Assembly: GCA_022562915.1 (NCBI GenBank)
Contig: JADFOJ010000015.1
Location: 1 to 48,994 of the forward strand
Direction of reading: 5' to 3'
DNA: 48,994 nt
DNA from: Planctomycetota bacterium
GTDB lineage: Bacteria; Planctomycetota; Phycisphaerae; Phycisphaerales; SM1A02
Every line of letters starts with the position of its first letter. The stretch's first letter is position 1. The position numbers and the translations under genes were made by a program. The notes under the pieces were generated by a model. The model was given only the letters and a program-made list of their open reading frames with translations, made no database searches and had not been told where the DNA came from. Below, piece after piece: positions 7,733-16,815 of this stretch.

Positions 7733-8689
7733 CTACTCGCCGAGTATGGCGCTGATCCGTTCCTGGACGTCTTCGTCCAGGTGAAGGTCGGTGGCCTTGA
7801 CGTTCTCGACGATCTGCTGCTCCCGCGACGCGCCGATGATGCAACTGGTCAGTTCCGGGCGCCGCAGGCACCACGCCAGGGCGAGCGTGGCCAGCGGCAC
7901 GTCGAGCCCGGTCGCCAGTTCGGCCAGCTTGCGGACCCTGTTGAGGTTGTCCTCGGTGAGCCGGGCCTTGATGAACTCGGCGGTCTTGGGCTTACCGGCG
8001 CGGCTCTCGGCGGGAATCCCGTTGTTGTACTTGCCGGTGAGCACGCCCTCGGCCAGCGGCGAGAAGTTCACGATGCCCATGCCCAGCCGGGCGCAGGCCG
8101 GGAAGACCTCGGCCTCCCAGTGTCGCTCCAGCATGTTGTACAGCGGCTGGTTGGAGACCGGCCGGTGCCAGCCGTGGTCGTCACAGAGCGCGACCGCCTC
8201 GGTGATCTGCTCGGCGGTCCACTCGCTGACGCCCCAGTAGAGGATCTTGCCCTGGTCGGCAAGATCGTTCATGGCCCGGCAGGTCTCCGCCAGCGGCGCG
8301 TTGTCGTCGAACCGGTGACACTGGTAGATATCGATATATCCCGTGTTCAGCCGTTTCAGCGAGGCCTCACACTGCTCGACGATGTGCTTGCGGCTCAGGC
8401 CCCGATCGTTCGCCTCGGGAAACGGCCAGTCAGGGTCCAGCGGCCAGTACACCTTCGTGGCCAGCACGTAGGTGTCCCGGCGAAACGGGGCCATCGCCTC
8501 GCCGACGAGGACCTCCGTGCGGCCGCGGCCGTAGACATTGGCGGTGTCAAAGAAGTTGATCCCGTTCTCGTAGGCGACGCGGTGCAGCTTCGTGGCCAGG
8601 TCCTGGCCCTGCCGGTTGAAGTTCAGCCAGGACCCGAAGCCGATCTCCGAGAGCTTCAGACCCCATTCTCCAAGGCGGCGGTATTTCAT
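7733..8689 (-). CDS. Aldo/keto reductase
   Basis: A 318-residue cytoplasmic NADPH-dependent oxidoreductase of the aldo/keto reductase superfamily, in the subgroup resembling the K+-channel beta subunit / YghZ proteins. The catalytic tetrad is visible: D48 and Y53 (FFDTANVYG), K79 (LATKVYW) and H125 (QCHRFD). The barrel continues with GVSEWT, a SNQPLYN motif, and FSPLAEGVLTGKY. The C-terminal NADP-binding stretch CIIGAS is also present. Substrate unknown. It is divergent from aat with a 51-bp shared upstream region and lies upstream of the glycosidase gene on the same strand, consistent with a small carbohydrate-related operon. Confidence 0.95.
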   Translation of the reverse strand: MKYRRLGEWGLKLSEIGFGSWLNFNRQGQDLATKLHRVAYENGINFFDTANVYGRGRTEVLVGEAMAPFRRDTYVLATKVYWPLDPDWPFPEANDRGLSRKHIVEQCEASLKRLNTGYIDIYQCHRFDDNAPLAETCRAMNDLADQGKILYWGVSEWTAEQITEAVALCDDHGWHRPVSNQPLYNMLERHWEAEVFPACARLGMGIVNFSPLAEGVLTGKYNNGIPAESRAGKPKTAEFIKARLTEDNLNRVRKLAELATGLDVPLATLALAWCLRRPELTSCIIGASREQQIVENVKATDLHLDEDVQERISAILGE

Positions 8690-8740
8690 GGGACAGCGTG
8701 ACCGGGACGAGTCTTTCGGCGGATCATACCCTATGGATCG

Positions 8741-9394
8741 ATGCGTTCACCGCCGTCGCCGCCGCTCACGCCTGACCGTTTGCTGGCTGCCTACCGCCGC
8801 GGCTGGTTCCCCATGGCCGATCCCCTGACCGGGGCGATCGAGTGGTTCAACCCGGACCCGCGGGCGATCCTTCCCCTGGAACCTCGGGACGCCTTCCATG
8901 TGCCGGTCAGTCTTGCCAGGGAGGTCCGCAGGGGCCGCTTCGAGATCCGCTGCGACACGGCGTTCGAGCAGGTCATCTCGGCGTGCGCCTCGCCGCGGGC
9001 CGCGGACGACCTCACCTGGATCGACCGGCGGATCGTCGATGCGTACGCGGCACTGCGCCGGATCGGCCACGCCCACAGCGTGGAGGCGTGGCAGCAGGGC
9101 CGCCTCGTGGGGGGGCTCTACGGCGTGCACGTCGGCGGGGCGTTCATGGGAGAATCGATGTTCTCCGACGCCGAACTGGGCGGAACCAATGCCTCCAAGG
9201 TCTGCCTGGTCCACCTGGTCCGCTGGCTGCGGCACCGGGGATTCGGGCTGCTGGACACGCAGTTCCACACGCCGCACCTGGATCGCTTCGGTTGCGTGGA
9301 GATTCCCCGCGACGAGTACCTCCTGATGTTGGCCGAGGCGGTCAATCGCGACGTTGCCTGGGGCGACTTCCGGGTGCTCGATGAAGGTGCGTGA
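8741..9394 (+). CDS. aat: Leucyl/phenylalanyl-tRNA--protein transferase
   Basis: Transfers Leu or Phe from aminoacyl-tRNA to the N-terminus of proteins that begin with Lys or Arg, marking them for ClpS/ClpAP (N-degron pathway). The 217-residue product has the family landmarks in order: AAYRRGWFPM, IEWFNPDPRA, the HSVEAW strand, GGLYGV, GESMFS and LLDTQF. The start ATG is preceded by TACCCT with an 8-nt gap and there is no Shine-Dalgarno, so translation may be leaderless. The gene is divergent from the aldo/keto reductase and 33 bp upstream of ychF. Confidence 0.97.
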   Translation: MRSPPSPPLTPDRLLAAYRRGWFPMADPLTGAIEWFNPDPRAILPLEPRDAFHVPVSLAREVRRGRFEIRCDTAFEQVISACASPRAADDLTWIDRRIVDAYAALRRIGHAHSVEAWQQGRLVGGLYGVHVGGAFMGESMFSDAELGGTNASKVCLVHLVRWLRHRGFGLLDTQFHTPHLDRFGCVEIPRDEYLLMLAEAVNRDVAWGDFRVLDEGA

Positions 9395-9427
9395 AGCAGG
9401 CGGCCGACGCCGCTACCATGCGCCGCC

Positions 9428-10477
9428 ATGGAGTGCGGAATCATCGGCCTGCCCGGATCGGGCAAGACATGCCTGTTCACCGCGTTGACCGGCAGCCCGG
9501 CGGTCCATTCCGGAGGATCGAACCGGCCCAACATCGCCGTGGCGGCGATTCCCGACCCGAGGCTCACCGTCATCGCCGGGTACATCGAACCGCGCGCGGT
9601 GACGCCCGCCTCCATCACCTTCGTGGACATACCGGGGAACGATCCCGGCGCGGGCGCGACCAAGAGCGGGCCCCTGCTGGCGCACGTCCGGCAGGTCGAC
9701 GCGATCTGCGAGGTGGTCCGCTGCTACGACGGGACCGATGCGCAGCGTGACGTCATCCGGCTGGAAGAGGAACTGGTCCTGGCCGACATGGCCGTCGTCG
9801 AGCCGGCCCTGGACAAGGCCCGGCGCACGGCCCGGACGGGGCTCGCCGAGGCGAAGGCCAAGGTTGCCGCCCTGGAGAAGGCATCGGCAGTCCTGGGAGA
9901 AGCGCGACCCATCCGCACGGTGACGGACTTCACCCCCGGCGAGGACGCGATCGTTCGCGGCCTGGGGCTCATCACCGCCAAACGGATGCTCTACGTTGCC
10001 AATGTCAGCGAGGACGACCTGGCCGGCGAGTCCTCGTCGGCCCGCGCCGTTCGCGACTTTGCCGCGGCCAACGACGGCGAGGCCGTGGTGCTGTGCGCGC
10101 TGCTGGAGTCGGAGCTTGCCGAACTCGACGAGGCCGATCGGGACGAGATGCTGGAGGGCATGGGTCTGTCCGAGCCCGCGATCGGGCCGCTGGCGAGAGG
10201 TGTCTGCCGGCTGCTGGGGCTGAGAACCTTCTATACGGTGGGCGAGAAAGAGGTCCGGGCGTGGACCGTCTCGGAGACCGCGACCGCCCCGGAGGCCGCC
10301 GGCGTCATTCACACCGACATGCAGCGCGGTTTCATCCGGGCGGAGTGCTACCACGTCGACGACCTCGTCGAGCTGCACGACGAGAAGTCGATCAAGGCTG
10401 CCGGCCGGCTTCGTACCGAAGGCAAGAGCTACCACGTCCGCGACGGCGACATCATGCACATGCTCTTCAACGTCTAG
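9428..10477 (+). CDS. ychF: YchF/Ola1-type P-loop NTPase
   Basis: Translation-associated ATPase of the HAS-GTPase group that binds ribosomes and is linked to stress responses. The 349-residue product has a P-loop G7-LPGSGK-T14, the G3 motif DIPG (67-70) and the YchF-type G4 motif NVSE (192-195), which in this family favours ATP. A coiled-coil region lies at about 120-160. The C-terminal TGS/DUF933 region is well conserved (GFIRAECYHVDDL, AGRLRTEGKSY, DGDIMHMLFNV). The P-loop reads GSGK where most family members have NVGK. TACCAT lies 8 nt before the ATG and no Shine-Dalgarno is visible, so it may be leaderless. Confidence 0.95.
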   Translation: MECGIIGLPGSGKTCLFTALTGSPAVHSGGSNRPNIAVAAIPDPRLTVIAGYIEPRAVTPASITFVDIPGNDPGAGATKSGPLLAHVRQVDAICEVVRCYDGTDAQRDVIRLEEELVLADMAVVEPALDKARRTARTGLAEAKAKVAALEKASAVLGEARPIRTVTDFTPGEDAIVRGLGLITAKRMLYVANVSEDDLAGESSSARAVRDFAAANDGEAVVLCALLESELAELDEADRDEMLEGMGLSEPAIGPLARGVCRLLGLRTFYTVGEKEVRAWTVSETATAPEAAGVIHTDMQRGFIRAECYHVDDLVELHDEKSIKAAGRLRTEGKSYHVRDGDIMHMLFNV

Positions 10478-10538
10478 ACGGATGGAGTGATTTCGGACGG
10501 CTGGTTCCCGGCACTCAGCATGTCCGATACGTGGACCG

Positions 10539-12854
10539 ATGAAAACGGCGAAGGTGCACGGACGCATGTTTCACAGACGGCTGACGCTGTTGTCGGCCGT
10601 GATGGCGGGGGTGCTGGTCCTGCTGGCGGCGCAGATGTTTCGGCTCGCCGTCGTGCAGGGCGCTGCGCGGTACGAGCGTGCCGAGCGCCGCCTCGACCTG
10701 GTGCGGTTCCTGCCGACGACACGCGGCCGGATCCTCGACCGTAACGGCCTGACCCTTGCGGTAGATCGACCCAGCTACCTCGTCGCGGTCGAGTACGAGG
10801 TCATCACCGGCGCCTGGGCGTTCGAACAGGCGGCCGGGCGGGCCCGCAGCGAAGATCGTGCGGCGTGGGATGCGATGAGCCCGCCGCAGCGCGACGCCGC
10901 CGTCGAGAAACACCTGCCCGGCTTCGAGGCCGAGGTTCAGCAGGTGTGGTCGACGATCATGACCCTCGGAGGTCTCGACCGGCCGGGGCTCGATCGCCGG
11001 CTGGACGCCATCAAGAAGGATGTCCAGACCACCGCGGCGATCGTCTGGGACCGTCAGCTCCGCCGGCAGATCCGTTTCGGGCGCGGCGATGTCGACCCGG
11101 CCACCTTTCGTCCGAGGCCGATCAGGGAGCAGCGGCAGGCGCATGTCGTGCTGCCGGGGGTGACCGACAAGGTCGCGTTCGCCTTCAGACGGGCCGCGCA
11201 ACACCTTCCCGGGCTGGTCGTCAAGGATTCGCACCGCCGAAGCTACCCCTGGTCCGAGGCGGACGTGCCGCTTGAGCGCGCGGGGCTTCCCAGGGCTCTG
11301 CGGTCGTCGGACCCCGTCACGATCCGCGTCGAGGGCGTGGCTGATCACCTGCTTGGCGGCATGCGCGACGAGGTCTGGGCCCAGGACATTCAGCGACGGC
11401 CGTTCAGGGACCCGGTGACGGGCGTGGTTGACCGGGGCGGGTATCGCGTCGGTGACGTGGTGGGCACTCGCGGGCTGGAGCGCACCTTCGAGCGACGCCT
11501 TCGCGGCGAGCGCGGCGTCCTGCGCAAGCGTCTGGACAGCGGCAAGGAGGATCGGCAGGAGTATGCCCGCGGCGAGGATCTCCAGATCACCATCGACATC
11601 GTCCTGCAGGCGCGGATCCAGGCGATCCTGGCGCCGGGCTTCGGCCTCACGACCGTACAGCAATACCAGGCCGGCTGGAACGCCAACGGCACACCCCGCG
11701 AGACCGGGTTGCCGCTGGGCACACCGCTGAACAGCGCCGTGGTCGTCCTCGACATCGAGAACGGGGACATCCTGGCGATGGTGTCCATGCCGACGCTGGC
11801 GATGGGGCCCCTCGCCCCGGAGCCGTACCATGACGACGGTCGGCGGTGGGTCAACCTCAACCGCCCGGTCCAGGCGGTCTATCCGCCGGGCTCGATCGCC
11901 AAGCCGCTGGTCATGGCGGCGGCGCTGACCGAAGGCGTGCATGACGTGACAGTTCCGATCGAGTGCACCGGCCACTACCTGGCCGAGCGCCGCGACATCG
12001 CCCGATGCTGGTGCTACCGGCCGCCGAGCTTCATCACGCACGGCGAGCTGGTTGCGGACGAAGCGATCGCCCGCTCCTGCAACATCTATTTCTACACGAT
12101 GGGTGACCGGTTGGGCATGACCCGCCTGGCCCGGTGGTACCGTCGCTTCGGCGTCGGCCGGCCGCTGGACGTGGGGCTCCTGTACGACGTGACGGCTCCG
12201 GACGGCACCACGAGCCGGCGCGGCGAGTCCGGCGGCGCCGTCCCGAGCGAGACGCTCATCGAGCGTCTGCGCGGCCGCGGTGAGCTGCGGTTCGCGTCGG
12301 TGATCATGGGGATCGGCCAGGGGCCGGTCTCCTGGACGCCTCTGCACGCCGCCAATGCCTACGCGATACTCGCCCGCGGCGGCGCGGTGCGTGATGCGAC
12401 GCTGGTCCGCGATCGCGGTCGGCGCAACGGGCCGCGTCGCGACGACCTGCCGCTTGACGACACGGTCGTCGCCACCGTCCTGGAGGGGATGCGGCGGAGC
12501 GTCTCGGAGCCGCTCGGGACGGGGCATCACATCACGTATCCCGACGGGACGCGCGAGCCGATCATCAACGTCGAGGGCGTGACCGTCTGGGCCAAGACCG
12601 GCACGGCCCAGGCGACACCGGCGGCGTTCGACGTCGACCGCGACGGCACGCCGGAGGTGCAGTTGGACAATCCGTTGCACGCGTGGTTCGTCGGCCTCGT
12701 CGGGGCCGGCGCCGCCGGCGACGCTCGCCCGCGGTATGCGATCAGCGTGATCGTGGAGTACGGCGGTTCAGGCGGCCGGACGTCGGGGCCCATCGCCAAC
12801 GAGATCATCCGGGCGCTGCAGGCACAGGGTTACCTGCCGGACGACATCACGTGA
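10539..12854 (+). CDS. mrdA: Penicillin-binding protein 2 (elongasome transpeptidase)
   Basis: Class B PBP that crosslinks peptidoglycan during lateral wall growth as the partner of RodA. The 771-residue product (an alternative ATG at 10566 removes 9 residues) has an N-terminal membrane anchor at about 15-32, then TRGRILDRNG, the start of the pedestal domain. The transpeptidase domain carries S452-IA-K455 (PPGSIAKP), S513-C-N515 and K686-TG (WAKTGTAQ). It is longer than the common ~630 residues; extra sequence lies in the pedestal (about 90-200) and before the active-site serine. It overlaps rodA by 4 nt (GTGA), so the two are translationally coupled. Confidence 0.95.
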   Translation: MKTAKVHGRMFHRRLTLLSAVMAGVLVLLAAQMFRLAVVQGAARYERAERRLDLVRFLPTTRGRILDRNGLTLAVDRPSYLVAVEYEVITGAWAFEQAAGRARSEDRAAWDAMSPPQRDAAVEKHLPGFEAEVQQVWSTIMTLGGLDRPGLDRRLDAIKKDVQTTAAIVWDRQLRRQIRFGRGDVDPATFRPRPIREQRQAHVVLPGVTDKVAFAFRRAAQHLPGLVVKDSHRRSYPWSEADVPLERAGLPRALRSSDPVTIRVEGVADHLLGGMRDEVWAQDIQRRPFRDPVTGVVDRGGYRVGDVVGTRGLERTFERRLRGERGVLRKRLDSGKEDRQEYARGEDLQITIDIVLQARIQAILAPGFGLTTVQQYQAGWNANGTPRETGLPLGTPLNSAVVVLDIENGDILAMVSMPTLAMGPLAPEPYHDDGRRWVNLNRPVQAVYPPGSIAKPLVMAAALTEGVHDVTVPIECTGHYLAERRDIARCWCYRPPSFITHGELVADEAIARSCNIYFYTMGDRLGMTRLARWYRRFGVGRPLDVGLLYDVTAPDGTTSRRGESGGAVPSETLIERLRGRGELRFASVIMGIGQGPVSWTPLHAANAYAILARGGAVRDATLVRDRGRRNGPRRDDLPLDDTVVATVLEGMRRSVSEPLGTGHHITYPDGTREPIINVEGVTVWAKTGTAQATPAAFDVDRDGTPEVQLDNPLHAWFVGLVGAGAAGDARPRYAISVIVEYGGSGGRTSGPIANEIIRALQAQGYLPDDIT

Positions 12855-14068
12855 CCCAGGTTGCCGCGTCCATGCGATCCGCTCCGGCCCGCACCCGCGT
12901 CATTCCGCGGCCGCGGCTGGTCATGATGCGCAGCGTCGGATGGCTGTGCGTCGGGAGCGCGGCGTTGCTCAGCGTGCTGGGGGTGGTCGTGATCGGGACG
13001 GTCCCGCCGGGCCCCGGTGAGCCGAACCTGGCGATCATGCACATCGTGCACCTGGTGGTCGGTCTCATCGCGGCCGTCGCCGTCGCGGTGCCGCACTACC
13101 GGGTCGCCCAGCGGGTCAGCTACCCGCTGCTGGCGGCGGTCGTGTTCATGCTCGTGTTCGTACTCATCCCGTGGGTACCGGAGGCGATCGTGCGACCGCG
13201 AAACGGCGCGCGGAGGTGGATCAACGTCCTGGTCACGGACTTCCAGCCGTCGGAACTGGCGAAGATCGCCTGGGTGCTGGCGCTGGCGAGCTACCTGAGG
13301 TTTCGCGAGAACTATCGCAAGCTCGTCGGATTGTTCTTGCCGCTGGCGCTGACCTTCATCCCGATGGGGCTGATCCTCGTCGAGCCGGACCTGGGCACGG
13401 CGATGCTCTTCCTGCCCACGCTGTTCGCGATGCTCATTGCAGCCGGCGCGAAACTGCGCCACCTCGCCCTGGTCATGTTCATCGGTCTCTCACTGGCCCC
13501 GGCGATGTACCCCCTGCTCGAGCCGCACCAGAAGGACCGGATCAAGGCGATGGCGGCCCAGGTCGTCGGCGACGATCGCTACCACAACGACATCGGTTTC
13601 CAGGGCGCTCGCGCGATGACGCTCGCCGGGGCCGGGCGGTGGACCGGTGTCGGTCGCAGGCACGCGGCGGCGCTGATCACCTACAACGGCCTGCCCGAGG
13701 ACCACAACGACATGATCTTCGCCGTGGTCACGTGCCGGTGGGGCATGCTGGGGGCGATGACGGTCTGGGGCACCTTCGTGCTGCTGTGCGCCGGAGGATT
13801 AGTCATCGCCGCGCAGTGCAAGGATCCCTTCGGACGGCTCGTGCCGGTGGGGCTGGTGGCGATGTTCTTCTCGCAGATGGCCATCAATACCGGCATGTCG
13901 ATCGGGCTGATGCCGATCACCGGCATGACGCTGCCGTTCGTCAGCGCCGGTGGATCGAGTCTCGTGTCGGCGTGGATCATGGTGGGGCTGCTGCTCAACA
14001 TCGCCATGCGCCGCCAGCGGTACCTTGCGCGCGAGGCGTTCAACTTCGACGGGCGCGACGACCCATGA
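12851..14068 (+). CDS. rodA: Rod-shape glycosyltransferase RodA (SEDS family)
   Basis: Membrane peptidoglycan glycosyltransferase that polymerises lipid II and works with PBP2. The 405-residue product begins at a GTG overlapping the mrdA stop (an ATG at 12872 is the alternative). About ten hydrophobic segments are seen. SEDS motifs: NGARRWI with FQPSELAK, EPDLGTA (contains the conserved Asp), LPEDHNDMIFAV and GMTLPFVSAGGSS. It overlaps rsmG by 4 nt (ATGA). The mrdA-rodA pairing places it in the elongasome and not in division (FtsW/FtsI). Confidence 0.96.
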   Translation: MTQVAASMRSAPARTRVIPRPRLVMMRSVGWLCVGSAALLSVLGVVVIGTVPPGPGEPNLAIMHIVHLVVGLIAAVAVAVPHYRVAQRVSYPLLAAVVFMLVFVLIPWVPEAIVRPRNGARRWINVLVTDFQPSELAKIAWVLALASYLRFRENYRKLVGLFLPLALTFIPMGLILVEPDLGTAMLFLPTLFAMLIAAGAKLRHLALVMFIGLSLAPAMYPLLEPHQKDRIKAMAAQVVGDDRYHNDIGFQGARAMTLAGAGRWTGVGRRHAAALITYNGLPEDHNDMIFAVVTCRWGMLGAMTVWGTFVLLCAGGLVIAAQCKDPFGRLVPVGLVAMFFSQMAINTGMSIGLMPITGMTLPFVSAGGSSLVSAWIMVGLLLNIAMRRQRYLAREAFNFDGRDDP

Positions 14069-14787
14069 CGCCCCGACTCGAGCCGCTGGAACCGCCGCAG
14101 GAGTTCCTCGAAGACGCGGCGTCGTTCGCCATCACCTTCGATCCGGGCGACACCGACCGGATGGGGCTGTACCTGGCCCTGCTGCTGGAGACCAACCGGA
14201 AGTTCAATCTCACCGCGATCACCGATCCCGCGGACGCGTGGAGGAAGCACATCTTCGACAGCCTGACGCTGTTGCCGTGGATCGGCGCGACGGCGGCGAA
14301 GCGCGTCATCGACCTGGGCTCCGGCGGCGGGCTGCCCGGCATCCCGCTGGCGATCTCGATGCCCGGCGTGCAATTCGTGCTGGTGGAGGCGACCGGCAAG
14401 AAGGCGACGTTCCTGGAGCAGGCCGTGGCAGAGCTGGGCCTGTCCAACGTCCGGATCATCAACGATCGCGCGGAAACGCTCGGGCAGGACCTGGACACCC
14501 ATCGGCGGCGTTACGACGTCGTGACTGCCAGAGCGGTCGGCAGGCTGACGGTGCTCGTGGAACTGGCCGTGCCGCTGCTGCGGGTCGGCGGCCACCTGCT
14601 GGCGATCAAGGGCAGCAGCGCGACCGGTGAGATCAAGCAGGCCAAGCGGGCCATGCACCTGTTGCACTGCCACCTCTCCAACACCGTCAAGACGCCCACC
14701 GGCACGGTCGTGGTGATCGAGAAGCTCCGCGAAAGCCCCAAGGTCTACCCGCGCCGCCCCGGCGAACCGAAGCGCAGCCCGCTCTGA
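14065..14787 (+). CDS. rsmG: 16S rRNA (guanine527-N7)-methyltransferase RsmG
   Basis: S-adenosylmethionine-dependent methyltransferase modifying G527 of 16S rRNA (streptomycin-site loop). The 240-residue product shows NRKFNLTAI, HIFDSLTLL, the SAM-binding loop VIDLGSGGGLPGIPLA, FVLVEATGKKA and VVTARAVG. The ATG at 14065 overlaps the rodA stop, so it is coupled to the wall genes. A truncated cloverleaf element begins 33 bp after the stop. Confidence 0.96.
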   Translation: MTPRLEPLEPPQEFLEDAASFAITFDPGDTDRMGLYLALLLETNRKFNLTAITDPADAWRKHIFDSLTLLPWIGATAAKRVIDLGSGGGLPGIPLAISMPGVQFVLVEATGKKATFLEQAVAELGLSNVRIINDRAETLGQDLDTHRRRYDVVTARAVGRLTVLVELAVPLLRVGGHLLAIKGSSATGEIKQAKRAMHLLHCHLSNTVKTPTGTVVVIEKLRESPKVYPRRPGEPKRSPL

Positions 14788-14820
14788 ATCTGAGGAAACC
14801 CACCGCCTCGGCAGTGGTGG

Positions 14821-14875
14821 GTGGCACGGTTGACGGCGTCCGCCGTCGGCCGTGTCTTCGAACGACGCACCACGG
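14821..14875 (+). repeat. Cloverleaf-like element, copy B (truncated)
   Basis: It starts with GTGGCACGGT, then a GACGGC/GCCGTC hairpin and the conserved CCGTG...CACGG hairpin whose loop begins TCTTCGAACGACG. The third hairpin and the closing outer-stem strand present in copies A and C are missing. It lies directly downstream of rsmG. The rest of the 14788-15062 gap holds a CTGTCCG/CGGACAG hairpin (14922-14941) and no credible gene. Confidence 0.75.
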
Positions 14876-15062
14876 CGAAGAAGGCACCCCACGCTTGCGT
14901 CCGGCCCGAGCCCGGGTTAACCTGTCCGCCGGTTCGGACAGCGGATGCCGGACCGCCGAGCTAGAGAGAGTCATCCGCCGGCACGAAGAGATCACCGGAG
15001 CATCGCTCGTCAACGTGCGACTCGCGGTGTCTCGAACTCATGCCGTTCGTGGAGCGAAACCG

Positions 15063-15293
15063 ATGTCCGGGACGGTCCTGAGCGCAGGTGTTGCGGGTCT
15101 GTTCCTGGCACTGGCACTCGGCGCGACGTCGTTGGACCGCCCGGAGAGAATCCGCACCACGCCGACCGGCACCCCGACGGCCGCGATCACCGGCGCCGCG
15201 TTCAACGTTCCCGGCCCCGGCGTCGGCACGCTGGGGCTGATCGGTGTCATCGGCCTGGCCGGCCGCCGCCGGCGGCGCCGGCTTGACCCGTAG
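15063..15293 (+). CDS. Very small PEP-CTERM-like exported protein
   Basis: A 76-residue product: an N-terminal hydrophobic signal (residues 5-22), about 30 residues of Thr/Pro/Ala-rich sequence, then VPGPG, a hydrophobic segment of about 13 residues and a terminal RRRRRR cluster. The last three parts are the tripartite layout of PEP-CTERM / exosortase sorting signals, with PGPG in place of PEP. GGAG lies 10 nt before the ATG. The mature part would be only about 25-30 residues, so this may be a peptide-like surface component or a decayed gene. No exosortase is present in the window. Confidence 0.6.
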   Translation: MSGTVLSAGVAGLFLALALGATSLDRPERIRTTPTGTPTAAITGAAFNVPGPGVGTLGLIGVIGLAGRRRRRRLDP

Positions 15294-15368
15294 CAAAGCA
15301 GCAGGAGAACGGCATGTCGCCTGCAACTCTCCTGCCGGCGGGTGCGGTACCGGGCCGTCGGTACCGGT

Positions 15369-15394
15369 GGGGGACCGGGGGCCGGGGGCGGGGG
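15369..15394 (+). other. Perfect four-run G-quadruplex motif between convergent genes
   Basis: Four runs of exactly five G are separated by loops ACC, CC and C. The motif ends one base before the last base of the pseudopilin stop and lies 75 bp after the small PEP-CTERM-like gene, so it occupies the junction of two convergent transcripts. A CGGTACCG inverted pair lies just upstream (about 15345-15366). Confidence 0.7.
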
Positions 15395-16543
15395 TTATTC
15401 GTGCCCGACCGTATCGCGGCCCCGGGCGCCGTTGACGGTCAGGATGTGAAACGAGGTCTCGGCGAAGTCGTAGCCATCGTCGATGAAGTAGCCGTTCTCG
15501 GTGAACGGCGTGTCACGTCTCCACAGTCCGTAACCGGACTGCACCGTGCTGCGGCGGTCGGAGGACATTGCCTCCAGGACCCCCATCGGTCGGATCGATC
15601 CGTCGTAGAAGAGCGTGACCGGCGTCGACTGGAAACCCTGATTGAAGTAGTACGGCTCGCAGCCGAGGAACGCTGAATTGCACGGCACCCTGGTGTTCTG
15701 CAGCCAGGGATGCTCGAGCATGTGGGTCTTGAGCGTGGGGTACTTCACCTGGCCGAAGGACGGCACGCGATAGCCGGCGGGCATCTCCCAGGGGGCGTGC
15801 CAGTAGACGTCGTCGCCTCGAATCGAGGAAAACACCTGCGGTGAGAACAGGCCCGCCGGGGACATGCAGTACGTGGACCATGCCGGGTTGCATTCAGCCG
15901 GAACAGCCACGAACTCGCCGGGCACCTCGAAGCACGGCTCGACCGTGTCGAGGGTGTTGCGGTCCTTGGGCGCGAAGAAGATCGGGTCGTGGTACCGGCC
16001 GTTGAGGTACTCGTTGAACGGTTTGGCCTGGATGCCGAAACGGAACCAGCCCCAGCCGTCCGTCTGCGGATCCTCGATGGGCGGGCCGGAAAAGTTGATC
16101 GGCTGGAACATCACGTTGGTGTTCTGGTCCGACCAATACGCGAATGCAAGATAGTCGCCGGTCGGCGAATACCCCCATCCGGCGATGAGCGGAGGATGTA
16201 TCTCGAAGCCGTCTCCGCCGCCGTAGATCGCGTCGTTGTAACGGCCGACGTCTCCGTCGTACCGCCCGAGGCCGTCACGCGTGTAGGTCAGGTGTCGATC
16301 GGCCCAGTCGGCCGCGTAGGTCTTGTGGGCGATGCCGAACTGCCTGAGGTTGTTCTTCGAAACGTTGACCCTGGCACTGTCGCGCGCCCGCCCGATGCCC
16401 GGCAGCAGCATGCCGACCAGCATCGCGATGATCGAGACGACCACCAGCAGTTCGATGATCGTAAAGCCGCGTCTCGGCGGTGTTCCGGTGCTCCGGGACT
16501 TCCGCAGGCTGGTCAACGTGGTCAAAGGGATCAAAGTGGTCAT
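15395..16543 (-). CDS. Type II/IV pseudopilin-like protein (N-methylation domain, DG motif)
   Basis: A 382-residue protein with a class III pilin leader: a basic start, [13 protein letters not shown] with cleavage after G, and a hydrophobic helix to about residue 52. The long C-terminal domain contains LRQFG near the helix end and [12 protein letters not shown], which resembles the H-X9-DG module typical of the planctomycete DUF1559-like pseudopilins. It should be processed by a prepilin peptidase and sit at the outer face of the inner membrane; these proteins occur in many paralogues and their role is unknown. The ATG at 16543 is preferred; a GTG at 16552 adds three residues. Confidence 0.9.
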   Translation of the reverse strand: MTTLIPLTTLTSLRKSRSTGTPPRRGFTIIELLVVVSIIAMLVGMLLPGIGRARDSARVNVSKNNLRQFGIAHKTYAADWADRHLTYTRDGLGRYDGDVGRYNDAIYGGGDGFEIHPPLIAGWGYSPTGDYLAFAYWSDQNTNVMFQPINFSGPPIEDPQTDGWGWFRFGIQAKPFNEYLNGRYHDPIFFAPKDRNTLDTVEPCFEVPGEFVAVPAECNPAWSTYCMSPAGLFSPQVFSSIRGDDVYWHAPWEMPAGYRVPSFGQVKYPTLKTHMLEHPWLQNTRVPCNSAFLGCEPYYFNQGFQSTPVTLFYDGSIRPMGVLEAMSSDRRSTVQSGYGLWRRDTPFTENGYFIDDGYDFAETSFHILTVNGARGRDTVGHE

Positions 16544-16775
16544 GGCGTTCACTACCTTTCTGCCCCCAAGCAGATGTTGTACCCCGCCATGCGACCGGAC
16601 TCATTTCATTCGGATCTACTCATAGAGAGCGCGCGCGTTACCACTCCTGACAGAAATCCTGATTCGATCTTCGTTCGATCCATCGAGTCGTTCGCGTACG
16701 CTGACATCGGTACAGTTCGCACCGATAGCGCACCCCGGTGGCAAACAAGATCGTGCCACACGTTCTCAAGGCACG

Positions 16776-16807
16776 GGAATCCGAGGGCGCGAACCCTCAG
16801 CCATTCC
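16776..16807. other. Two-stage hairpin in the gap between pseudopilin and tRNA-Ser
   Basis: GGAAT pairs with ATTCC and, inside it, GAGGG pairs with CCCTC around a CGCGAA loop. The gap from 16544 to 17007 has no credible gene; it holds this hairpin and the longer one at 16816-16895. An 83-codon minus-strand frame here was rejected because it starts inside the hairpin arm and resembles nothing. Confidence 0.5.
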
Positions 16808-16815
16808 GTTCGATA

